A stretch of 5,172 nt of DNA from positions 1 through 5,172 of the forward strand of contig JAIOTT010000073.1 of the NCBI GenBank assembly GCA_021106655.1. Reading direction: 5' to 3'. How positions within the stretch are numbered: the first letter of the stretch is position 1; each line of letters begins with the position of its first letter. The stretch comes from Bacteroidales bacterium. Lineage in GTDB: Bacteria > Bacteroidota > Bacteroidia > Bacteroidales > SMBSF77. Below are positions 1 to 4,919 of this stretch, one piece after another. Under the pieces are notes generated by a model, which ran no database searches, was not told where the DNA came from, and worked only from the letters and a program-made list of their open reading frames with translations. The position numbers were made by a program, and so were the translations under genes.

Positions 1-2
1 CT

Positions 3-728
3 TCAGTAAATCCGATGACATTGATACCAGGCTCTGCCTCAATTACTGAAGAGAGTTTCCTTTTCTTCCCTAAAGAATACCTTGTGTTGACAAAAAAGGC
101 TGATATCGTAAAAACTCAATATTACACATCAAATCCTGATGGTTTTATTGAAATAGGATCACTCCCGGCCTTCAATAATGATGAAGGAATAGTTGAGATC
201 TGTTTAGCAAATGGCTTACTCATTGATAGACTTGCTTATAATGAAGATATGCACTTTGCATTACTAAATAATATTGATGGGATATCTTTGGAACGTGTAA
301 ATCATGACCGACTTACTTCTGAATTAAGCAATTGGCATTCGGCTTCTGAGGCATCTGGTTTTGCAACACCAGCTTATGAAAATTCTATGTTCAGCTCTTT
401 TGAATCAGGGATAGCTTCACTTGAGATCTCCCCGGAGATTTTCTCACCTGAAGATGCATATGGAAATCATTTTCTCAATATTTGTTATAATATGGGTAGC
501 CCGGGATTTTTAGGCAATATAAGTATTTTTGATGCTAGAGGAAGACTCATCCGGCAATTAAAACGAAATGAGCTTTTAGGAACAAAAGGTTGCTTTACCT
601 GGGATGGAACATCAGATGAAAATACAAAAGCATCAATAGGAATATATATTATTCTGCTAGAAGTTTTTAATCTATCCGGCAAAGTGGAGCGATTTAAAAA
701 AACTTGCGTCCTGGGAGGAAGGCTTTAG
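3..728 (+). CDS. Lamin-tail-domain secreted protein, C-terminal part (5' truncated)
   Basis: The frame is open back to the window start (codons from base 3 read S-V-N-P-M), so the ATG at 15 is probably internal and the N-terminus is missing. Numbering residues from that ATG, about 1-120 look like the end of a lamin tail domain, a beta-sandwich module: the stretch ISLERVNHD (about 90-98) followed by NWHSASEASGFATPAYENS is the usual end of that domain. About 137-232 look like a FlgD-type Ig-like module: FSPEDAYGNHF, then IFDARGRLIRQL, FTWDG, IGIYIILLEVF and a closing KKTCVLGG. Bacteroidota proteins with this tail are usually large and exported; the signal peptide would be upstream and cannot be checked. 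A binding or adhesion role is possible, but no enzyme activity is visible. The TAG stop (726-728) touches the first octamer of the downstream element. The gene converges with the four-helix-bundle and comF genes. Family call good; function unknown. Confidence 0.88.
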   Translation, partial: SVNPMTLIPGSASITEESFLFFPKEYLVLTKKADIVKTQYYTSNPDGFIEIGSLPAFNNDEGIVEICLANGLLIDRLAYNEDMHFALLNNIDGISLERVNHDRLTSELSNWHSASEASGFATPAYENSMFSSFESGIASLEISPEIFSPEDAYGNHFLNICYNMGSPGFLGNISIFDARGRLIRQLKRNELLGTKGCFTWDGTSDENTKASIGIYIILLEVFNLSGKVERFKKTCVLGGRL

Positions 729-776
729 GTTAAGTAGGTGAGTGGTTGAGTAGGTGAGTAGGTAAGTTGTTAAGTA
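729..776 (+). repeat. Left octamer array, six units
   Basis: Six units of exactly 8 bp in unbroken phase, consensus G[GT]T[GA]AGT[AG], with GTTAAGTA as both the first and the last unit. The array starts on the base after the lamin-tail gene's TAG stop, and the plus strand carries stops in several frames. The innermost unit, read on the minus strand, encodes the last residues and TAA stop of the four-helix-bundle gene. A run of eight T follows at 778-785. Variation is concentrated at unit positions 2, 4 and 8. Confidence 0.9.
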
Positions 777-1150
777 GTTTTTTTTCGATTCCGAAGATAC
801 TTTATATATCCATTTAAAAGCCTTACTGCTTCATTTATATCAAATAGAATTTCAGTAAATAAGTTGTTATCAATATAACTTTCATCGAGAGCAACATAAA
901 GATGGTCAATTAATTCATATAATGAACCTCTTGCTTGCCTGCAGAATTGTATGTTTTCCTGATAATGATACCTGCCATAACCTTCAGCAATATTTGCAGT
1001 AACGGAGCGAGAAGCTCGAATCATCTGATCTGTTAATCTATACTTCTCTTCAGAAGGAAAAGTCTTTTCAAGTTTCGATATCCTATTCCGTATTTCTCTA
1101 GTCTTAATCCAGACTTCCAGAGTTTCAAATGTTGATTTAATTTCACTCAT
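770..1150 (-). CDS. Four-helix-bundle protein (S23 / 23S rRNA intervening-sequence protein family)
   Basis: This 126-residue protein matches the family in length and throughout: F8 and LEVW (11-14) at the start, the core FPSEEKYRLTDQMIRAS (31-47) then TANIAEGYGR (51-60), ARGSLYEL (73-80), and LLNGYIKYLR (111-120) at the end. The family is all-helical, cytosolic and without a known active site. Relatives are encoded in intervening sequences of 23S rRNA genes, and Avd of diversity-generating retroelements is a structural relative that binds RNA and reverse transcriptase. No reverse transcriptase, template repeat or variable repeat is visible here, so RNA binding is an inference. The gene lies inside the two octamer arms. 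Its TAA stop and final threonines fall in the innermost left octamer; upstream, AGGAAG from the right arm lies 14 bases before the ATG, farther than a normal Shine-Dalgarno. It follows comF by about 50 bp on the same strand and may be read from the comF promoter. Confidence 0.93.
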   Translation of the reverse strand: MSEIKSTFETLEVWIKTREIRNRISKLEKTFPSEEKYRLTDQMIRASRSVTANIAEGYGRYHYQENIQFCRQARGSLYELIDHLYVALDESYIDNNLFTEILFDINEAVRLLNGYIKYLRNRKKTT

Positions 1151-1169
1151 AATTTTTCTAAAATCTTCC

Positions 1170-1209
1170 TACTTACCTACTTACCTACTCACCCACTCAA
1201 CTAATTAAC
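1170..1209 (-). repeat. Right octamer array, five inverted units
   Basis: Five units of exactly 8 bp on the minus strand. From the outside in they are GTTAATTA, GTTGAGTG, GGTGAGTA and two copies of GGTAAGTA, followed by GGAAGATT. They are the inverted partners of the array at 729-776. The outermost unit overlaps the comF 3' end and encodes its final V-N and, with the next base, its TAG stop. Confidence 0.9.
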
Positions 1210-1890
1210 TGTAAAAGCCATTGCCACAACACTAACCCTCACCCCTTCAACCTTTAATAAAGCCTGGGCGCATGCCTCCAAGGTTGAGCCTGTTGTTACA
1301 ACATCATCAACTAATAAAATATGGGCTCCTGTCAGCTTATCTTGATTCTTAACAGCAAAGATATTTTCTACATTCTCCCATCTTTTATACCTCGATTTTT
1401 TTGTCTGGGTGTTTGAAGCAAGCTTTCTATATAATGAAGTTTTATCAAGAACAACTCCCATTGCTTCAGATAAACCCTTACCAAACAACTCACTTTGATT
1501 AAACCCTCTTTTTTTCTTTTTTTTCGGATGTAATGGAACAGCTATGATCATATCAATATTCTGAAACAATGTTGCATCTTTAAGATAATCTCCATAAAGT
1601 TTTCCAATGAATGGCCCGATTTCTATTCTCCCTTTGTATTTAAACTGGTGGATTATCTGTTGTACTTTCCCGTCTTTGCGGTAGTAGTAAAAAGCTGCAG
1701 CAGTTTCAATTTTCACTCTTCCCCAAAAAAGCCGGCTAACCGGATTATCACTGTCAAGATGAAAATTTGTTTTCGGCAGGCGAAACATGCAATAAGTACA
1801 GAGCGTTTCTTCATTTTTGTATAGACTGCTCCCACATGCATAACAAATACGGGGAAAGAACAAAGAAATAAAATCATCTGCTAAATTCAT
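1201..1890 (-). CDS. comF: ComF family protein (phosphoribosyltransferase-fold, ComFC/GntX-like)
   Basis: The 229-residue length is normal for ComFC-like proteins. An N-terminal zinc-ribbon-like motif has four cysteines, C16-x2-C19 and C31-x2-C34. The middle has the family motif AVPLHP...RGFNQSELFGKGLSE. The C-terminal part has the PRPP-loop motif ILLVDDVVTTGST with D195-D196 and T199-T200-G201-S202-T203. ComF proteins act in the cytosol and support DNA uptake in competent bacteria, probably in processing incoming single-stranded DNA; the ligand of the PRT fold is not well established. The six residues between PLH and RGFNQ are P-K-K-K-K-K, encoded by A-runs (T7 and T8 on the plus strand, about 1509-1524), a possible slippage site but in frame here. 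The start is the ATG at 1890, with no Shine-Dalgarno, as is common in Bacteroidota. The last two residues and the stop come from an octamer of the downstream element, so the original C-terminus may have been altered slightly. Confidence 0.95.
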   Translation of the reverse strand: MNLADDFISLFFPRICYACGSSLYKNEETLCTYCMFRLPKTNFHLDSDNPVSRLFWGRVKIETAAAFYYYRKDGKVQQIIHQFKYKGRIEIGPFIGKLYGDYLKDATLFQNIDMIIAVPLHPKKKKKRGFNQSELFGKGLSEAMGVVLDKTSLYRKLASNTQTKKSRYKRWENVENIFAVKNQDKLTGAHILLVDDVVTTGSTLEACAQALLKVEGVRVSVVAMAFTVN

Positions 1891-1932
1891 ATAAATGCGT
1901 TTATTGATTTATGTTTGTTTATATAATCCCAT

Positions 1933-1966
1933 TTTCAAAAGGATAGTTATCAGGATTATATTTTTG
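1933..1966 (+). promoter_or_regulatory. Weak Bacteroidota-type promoter candidate
   Basis: TATTTTTG at 1959-1966 fits the Bacteroidota -7 consensus TAnnTTTG, and TTTC at 1933-1936 is one base off the -33 TTTG box at a 22-base spacing. It points toward the ABC gene 250 bases away. It overlaps the start of an inverted repeat, and a second TAnnTTTG match (1910-1917) lacks a -33 box, so chance matches are likely in this AT-rich stretch. Confidence 0.2.
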
Positions 1967-2017
1967 TGTTTTTGTGGCAAGAGTTCTTTTTTCGCCACTA
2001 AATCTCTAAAACACAAT
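1961..2017. repeat. Imperfect inverted repeat (TTGTGTTTT...GTGGC family)
   Basis: The left arm (1961-1978) reads TTTTTGTGTTTTTGTGGC. The right arm (1994-2017) on the other strand reads ATTGTGTTTT, seven extra bases, then TAGTGGC. The arms are separated by 15 bases. The 7-base difference suggests gain or loss of one repeat period. It could fold as an RNA hairpin in either direction. Confidence 0.6.
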
Positions 2018-2030
2018 AATTATTCAATAA

Positions 2031-2054
2031 TACAATGGTACAATTATATAATGG
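2031..2054. repeat. Three tandem degenerate octamers
   Basis: TACAATGG, TACAATTA and TATAATGG follow one another in exact 8-bp phase. The unit is unrelated in sequence to the G-rich octamers at 729-776 but has the same period. Confidence 0.6.
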
Positions 2055-2064
2055 TTGTAGGTTT

Positions 2065-2085
2065 CGACTCCAGACTTCCGACTTT
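2065..2085. repeat. Three tandem degenerate heptamers (CGACTTC type)
   Basis: CGACTCC, AGACTTC and CGACTTT stand in exact 7-bp phase. The GC content is clearly higher than in the surrounding AT-rich DNA, which makes the block stand out. Confidence 0.55.
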
Positions 2086-2091
2086 ATACCC

Positions 2092-2126
2092 CATTAACAA
2101 TTTATCATTAACCATTAATAATTATC
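2092..2126. repeat. Five tandem degenerate heptamers (CATTAAC type)
   Basis: CATTAAC, AATTTAT, CATTAAC, CATTAAT and AATTATC are in exact 7-bp phase; CATTAAC occurs twice unchanged. The array ends just before the AT-rich leader of the ABC gene. Confidence 0.6.
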
Positions 2127-2219
2127 TAATATTAGTATCAATTTAGATCAAAAGGTAATCGGTATTTGAATAAAAACTGTAAATTTGATTTGAATTTAAA
2201 ATTCTTCCTGCAATATATT

Positions 2220-3956
2220 ATGCGACTTCTTGAAGTTAAAAATCTGAGCATTGAGTTTAAAACCGAAAGTGGCTTTGTTAAAGCCGTTGACGATGTTTCA
2301 TTTACTTTGAAAAAAGGAATGACACTTGGGATAGTCGGAGAATCAGGGTCAGGAAAATCTGTGACTTCACTTGCTATAATGGGTTTAATCTCCAAGCCTG
2401 GTAAAATTACCAGGGGTGAAATCATATTTAATAAGGTGAATGCCATTGATCTTCTTAAGCTTCCTGAAAAAGAGATGCAAAAATACAGGGGAAATGAAAT
2501 TGCAATGATCTTTCAGGAGCCAATGACTTCTTTGAATCCGGTTATCAAATGTGGCAAACAGGTTATGGAAAGTATTCTTCTACATTCGGATTTATCTAAA
2601 AAAGCTGCAAAAGAAAAAACCCTGGAACTGTTTGATGAGGTTCAGTTACCAAGACCGGTATCAATTTTTAATTCTTATCCCCATCAAATTTCGGGAGGGC
2701 AAAAGCAAAGAGTCATGATCGCTATGGCAATGTCGTGTAATCCTTCTATACTTATTGCTGATGAACCAACAACAGCTCTTGATGTTACCGTTCAAAAAAC
2801 CATTCTCGAGCTTATGCAAAAACTGCAGCAAAAGCATAACATGGGGATAATATTTATTACTCATGACCTGGGTGTTATTGGAGAGATCGCAGATCATGTT
2901 CTGGTGATGTACAATGGTAGTATTGTGGAACAAGGAGATGCTGCAGATATTTTTAATCATCCAAAACATCCATATACTAAAGGCCTGTTATCTTGCCGTC
3001 CTCCCTTGGATAAGCGCTATAAATTGTTACCTACTATTGCAAGCTTCATGGAGGCAGATAATGGTTCTAATAAAAAAGCCCCTGGCGGAGCTCGTCAATT
3101 TTCGGATCCAATTATTGTTAATTATAAGGAGAGAAAAAAGCAGCATGAAAAAATCTATAGTCAGGAACCAATATTAAAGGTCAGGAATATAAAAACCTAT
3201 TTCCCTCTCAAAAAAAACTTATTAGGAAAAACCACAGAATACCTAAAAGCCGTTGATAATGTTAGTTTTGATGTCTATCCGGGAGAAACTCTTGGATTAG
3301 TTGGGGAATCAGGATGTGGCAAAACAAGCCTTGGAAGAAGTATTTTAAGTTTAATTGGATCTAGTGGCGGACAGATCATCTTCGATGGTGTTGATATAAC
3401 AAAACTTCCGTTTCAAAAATTACGTGCACTCAGAAAAGAGATGCAGATAATTTTCCAGGACCCATATTCTTCACTCAACCCAAGGATCACTGTAGGATCT
3501 GCCATTATAGAACCCATGAGGGTTCACCAGCTTTATGCCAATAATAAAAAGCGAAAATTAAAAGCCATAGAGCTTCTTGAAAAAGTAAATATGGATTCCT
3601 CACATTTTTATCGCTACCCTCACGAATTCTCCGGTGGACAAAGACAGAGGATTTGCATCGCCCGTGCATTGGCCCTGAACCCTAAATTTATCATCTGCGA
3701 TGAATCTGTTTCTGCACTGGATGTTTCAATACAGGCGCAGGTTTTGAATCTCTTGAATAAATTAAAGGAAGACTATAATTTCACCTATATTTTCATTTCT
3801 CATGATCTCTCCGTTGTGAAATTTATGTCAGACAGGATGATCGTTATGAAGGATGGGAAAATCCTTGAAATTGGTGAGGCGGATAAGATTTATACAAGCC
3901 CTGAGACTGATTACACCAGAAGCTTAATTGAAGCAATACCAAAGGGGATTGGTTGA
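2220..3956 (+). CDS. Double-domain ABC transporter ATPase, peptide/nickel (Dpp/Opp/GsiA-like) type
   Basis: A 578-residue fusion of the two ATPases of a peptide/nickel uptake system, which power a membrane permease pair from the cytosolic face. Domain 1 (about 1-270): Walker A GESGSGKS (40-47), Q-loop Q99, signature SGGQKQR (158-164), Walker B ILIADEP (177-183), H-loop H215, followed by the family's HPYTKGLL oligopeptide-type tail. Domain 2 (about 317-578): Walker A GESGCGKT (362-369), Q413, SGGQRQR (471-477), IICDES with D494-E495, and H528. Both sites appear intact. The ATG at 2220 is chosen because the conserved beta-strand LLEVKNLSIEF starts there; an in-frame TTG at 2166 would add 18 residues unlike the family. 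No permease or binding-protein gene is present nearby, so the transporter partners are elsewhere and the substrate is unknown. The final G and the TGA stop overlap the first octamer of the downstream element (3952 on). Confidence 0.96.
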   Translation: MRLLEVKNLSIEFKTESGFVKAVDDVSFTLKKGMTLGIVGESGSGKSVTSLAIMGLISKPGKITRGEIIFNKVNAIDLLKLPEKEMQKYRGNEIAMIFQEPMTSLNPVIKCGKQVMESILLHSDLSKKAAKEKTLELFDEVQLPRPVSIFNSYPHQISGGQKQRVMIAMAMSCNPSILIADEPTTALDVTVQKTILELMQKLQQKHNMGIIFITHDLGVIGEIADHVLVMYNGSIVEQGDAADIFNHPKHPYTKGLLSCRPPLDKRYKLLPTIASFMEADNGSNKKAPGGARQFSDPIIVNYKERKKQHEKIYSQEPILKVRNIKTYFPLKKNLLGKTTEYLKAVDNVSFDVYPGETLGLVGESGCGKTSLGRSILSLIGSSGGQIIFDGVDITKLPFQKLRALRKEMQIIFQDPYSSLNPRITVGSAIIEPMRVHQLYANNKKRKLKAIELLEKVNMDSSHFYRYPHEFSGGQRQRICIARALALNPKFIICDESVSALDVSIQAQVLNLLNKLKEDYNFTYIFISHDLSVVKFMSDRMIVMKDGKILEIGEADKIYTSPETDYTRSLIEAIPKGIG

Positions 3957-3983
3957 GTGGTTGAGTAGGTGAGTAGGTGAGTA
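3952..3983 (+). repeat. Left octamer array of the short element, four units
   Basis: GTTGAGTG, GTTGAGTA and two copies of GGTGAGTA follow in exact phase, the same family as 729-776. GGGGATTG just upstream (3944-3951) matches at 5 of 8 positions and might be a decayed fifth unit inside the ABC gene. The first unit holds the ABC gene's TGA stop. Confidence 0.9.
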
Positions 3984-4008
3984 GGAAGAAAAAATATGAA
4001 AATTTTCC

Positions 4009-4040
4009 CACTCAACTACTCACCCAATTAACTACTTAAC
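4009..4040 (-). repeat. Right octamer array of the short element, four inverted units
   Basis: On the minus strand, from the outside in, the units are GTTAAGTA, GTTAATTG, GGTGAGTA and GTTGAGTG in exact phase. The outer unit starts GTTAA, as at both ends of the full copy. The third unit from outside pairs perfectly with its opposite on the left. Confidence 0.9.
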
Positions 4041-4110
4041 TTATTCTGTTGTCCATTTCCCCCTCCTTGTCACATTTTTCAACGAAAATTAATAATAATT
4101 GGATAATCTA

Positions 4111-4239
4111 TTAGTGTTTCCCCTTCGAATCACTACGATTACTTCTCACATGTGGTTTAACTTTTATTGTTTTACTTCCCACTTTTTTGGTATATCCGGG
4201 AATCCTATTATATTTTCTTCCAGTTGAATCTTTTGCCAT
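4111..4239 (-). CDS. Small basic protein, 42 residues, unrecognised
   Basis: The reading frame starts with ATG at 4239 and ends with TAA at 4111-4113; an in-frame stop two codons upstream of the ATG excludes a longer form. The product begins MAKDSTGRKYNRIPGY, continues TKKVGSKTIKVKPHVRSN, and ends SKGKH. It is very rich in K and R, has no cysteine, no hydrophobic segment and no signal peptide. The VKPHVRS stretch resembles short basic motifs in other small Bacteroidota proteins, but no function can be named. It is divergent from the sigma-like gene 109 bp away, so they may share a control region. No Shine-Dalgarno is present; the ATG follows an A/T-rich leader. Composition and codon use look like a real gene rather than chance, but its size keeps the call moderate. 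Confidence 0.6.
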   Translation of the reverse strand: MAKDSTGRKYNRIPGYTKKVGSKTIKVKPHVRSNRSDSKGKH

Positions 4240-4259
4240 TTTTTATTAATTTTATAGTT

Positions 4260-4287
4260 CATATTTATATGTTGACAAGAGATCAAA
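4260..4287 (-). promoter_or_regulatory. Weak promoter candidate for the small basic ORF
   Basis: On the minus strand, TTTG (4287-4284) and TAAATATG (4267-4260) resemble the Bacteroidota -33 and -7 boxes. The -7 box matches TAnnTTTG with one error and the 16-base spacing is slightly short. It would start transcription roughly a dozen bases before the ATG at 4239. Confidence 0.22.
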
Positions 4288-4312
4288 AAAATCCATTGTG
4301 TGGAATTTTTTT
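4285..4312. promoter_or_regulatory. AT-rich dyad in the divergent control region
   Basis: A7-TCCA, a five-base spacer TTGTG, then TGGA-A-T7. The TCCA/TGGA and A/T-run arms pair with a single A-A mismatch. It resembles an intrinsic terminator in either direction, but it lies upstream of both divergent genes, so an operator or an attenuator for the sigma-like gene is as likely. A TTGACA at 4272-4277 has no matching -10 box at normal spacing. Confidence 0.35.
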
Positions 4313-4348
4313 GTGATTTAGCAACATTATATTATAAGGCATCACCTT

Positions 4349-4915
4349 GTGAAGAAGGAACAAGACATATTCAAATTACTTAGAACTCAGGATTGGGAGA
4401 AAATTATCCTGATATTAATTGAATATGTTGAAACTCAACTTAAACTTTCACAATTACTAAATGAAAAAAAAACAAGAGGTATTGAAGCTAAGGATTTGGT
4501 GATGGAGGCTATTTATAAAGTAATTAGTCGTGAATGGAAATGGGATCCGGATAAAGCTGATTTATTAACCTATTTAAAATTCCATGTTATTCGTGGACTT
4601 CTATCAAATTTAATTCATAGTAAAGAGTTCTTATCAACTTCAGAGTATAATATCGATTCGCTGCAAAATATTTTTTTTAGTGAAATTGTAACTGATTCCA
4701 AATTAAATCTAGCAGAAGTTGTCAAATTGATGAGGCAGACTGTTGAGAAGGATATAGTAGAATCTTCTATTCTTGATGGGATTATTATTGGTTTAAAAAA
4801 GAATGAAATATGTGCGAAATACAATATATCATTTCAGGATTATAAAAATGCATACAAGCGTATGAAAAGAAAATTACTTAATGCAGATTACATAAATATT
4901 CTTAAAGAAAACTAA
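4349..4915 (+). CDS. Sigma-70-like protein, 188 residues
   Basis: Residues 45-93 look like sigma region 2: EAKDLVMEAIYKVISREW (46-63), then KWDPDKADLLTYLKFHVIRG (64-83) and LLSNLIHSKE (84-93). The D-L-V-x-E-A start and the WDP...YL segment are typical of sigma-70 family region 2. Residues about 130-176 end with a helix-turn-helix-like stretch, ILDGIIIGLKKNEICAKYNI (141-160) followed by SFQDYKNAYKRMKRKL, in the position of region 4. The linker between them is longer and less conserved than in ordinary ECF sigma factors, so it may be a divergent or non-canonical sigma relative rather than a functional sigma factor. The start is GTG at 4349, with AAGG nine bases upstream (4336-4339); the frame is closed by a TAG at 4319 and no ATG precedes it. 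The next gene starts 4 bp after the stop, suggesting a translationally linked pair. Confidence 0.85.
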   Translation: MKKEQDIFKLLRTQDWEKIILILIEYVETQLKLSQLLNEKKTRGIEAKDLVMEAIYKVISREWKWDPDKADLLTYLKFHVIRGLLSNLIHSKEFLSTSEYNIDSLQNIFFSEIVTDSKLNLAEVVKLMRQTVEKDIVESSILDGIIIGLKKNEICAKYNISFQDYKNAYKRMKRKLLNADYINILKEN

Positions 4916-4919
4916 AGGT

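Larger units (their letters stand above)
729..1209 (-). mobile_element. Octamer-flanked four-helix-bundle element, full copy (481 bp)
   Basis: The unit consists of six contiguous octamers (729-776), a four-helix-bundle ORF on the minus strand, and five contiguous inverted octamers (1170-1209). Counted from the outer ends inward, the five opposed octamer pairs match 7 of 8 bases each, 35 of 40 in all, so the transcript or single strand could fold into a long stem with the ORF in the loop. Both outer ends begin GTTAA on the G-rich strand. On the gene's 5' side the array is followed by GGAAGA, a junction also present in the second copy at 3952-4040. No transposase and no clear target-site duplication are visible. 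The architecture recalls the S23-encoding intervening sequences of some 23S rRNA genes, but no rRNA is present here. That it is or was mobile is inferred from the second copy and the sharp boundaries. Confidence 0.7.
1891..2219. other. comF-ABC intergenic region built of degenerate repeats
   Basis: These 329 bases separate divergent genes and hold no convincing gene. An 83-codon open frame (1895-2146) is present, but it runs through the repeats, has no recognisable motif and is probably spurious. Four repeat-like modules lie side by side and are listed separately: an imperfect inverted repeat (1961-2017), three octamers (2031-2054), three heptamers (2065-2085) and five heptamers (2092-2126). 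Promoters for both comF and the ABC gene should lie here, but only a weak candidate for the plus strand could be seen. The last 90 bases are AT-rich with no further feature. Confidence 0.6.
3952..4040 (+). mobile_element. Gene-less, MITE-like copy of the octamer element (89 bp)
   Basis: Four octamers (3952-3983), a 25-base core (3984-4008) and four inverted octamers (4009-4040) make a near-palindrome. Paired from the outside in, 25 of 32 arm bases are complementary, 28 of 32 if G-U pairs count, and the stem continues through GGAA/TTCC into the core. The core begins GGAAGA directly after the left array, exactly as on the 5' side of the four-helix-bundle gene at 1164-1169, so this copy is read on the plus strand and looks internally deleted. 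It lies between the convergent 3' ends of the ABC gene and the small ORF at 4111-4239. The RNA hairpin could act as a terminator or processing site for the ABC transcript; no strong T-run follows, so an intrinsic terminator is uncertain. Confidence 0.7.

Noticed and set aside
729..776. CRISPR array or telomere-like repeat
   Set aside because: Units are 8 bp, contiguous, degenerate and without spacers. They occur as inverted pairs around a gene or a short core, and no cas gene is present.
770..1150. Avd gene of a diversity-generating retroelement
   Set aside because: No reverse transcriptase, template repeat or variable repeat is visible in the window; the protein fits the general S23/IVP family.
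729..1209. True 23S rRNA intervening sequence
   Set aside because: The flanks are protein-coding genes and no rRNA sequence is present, so only the architecture is comparable.
1895..2146. An 83-codon plus-strand open frame between comF and the ABC gene
   Set aside because: It runs through four repeat modules, has no recognisable domain or ribosome site, and its composition reflects the AT-rich repeats.
2166..2219. Upstream TTG start adding 18 residues to the ABC ATPase
   Set aside because: The extra residues are unlike the family N-terminus, and the ATG at 2220 directly precedes the first conserved strand.
2661..2969. Minus-strand open frame inside the ABC gene (likewise 485-682, 2138-2446, 4615-4824, and plus-strand 2914-3177)
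   Set aside because: These are frame shadows of well-supported genes, with no domain of their own.
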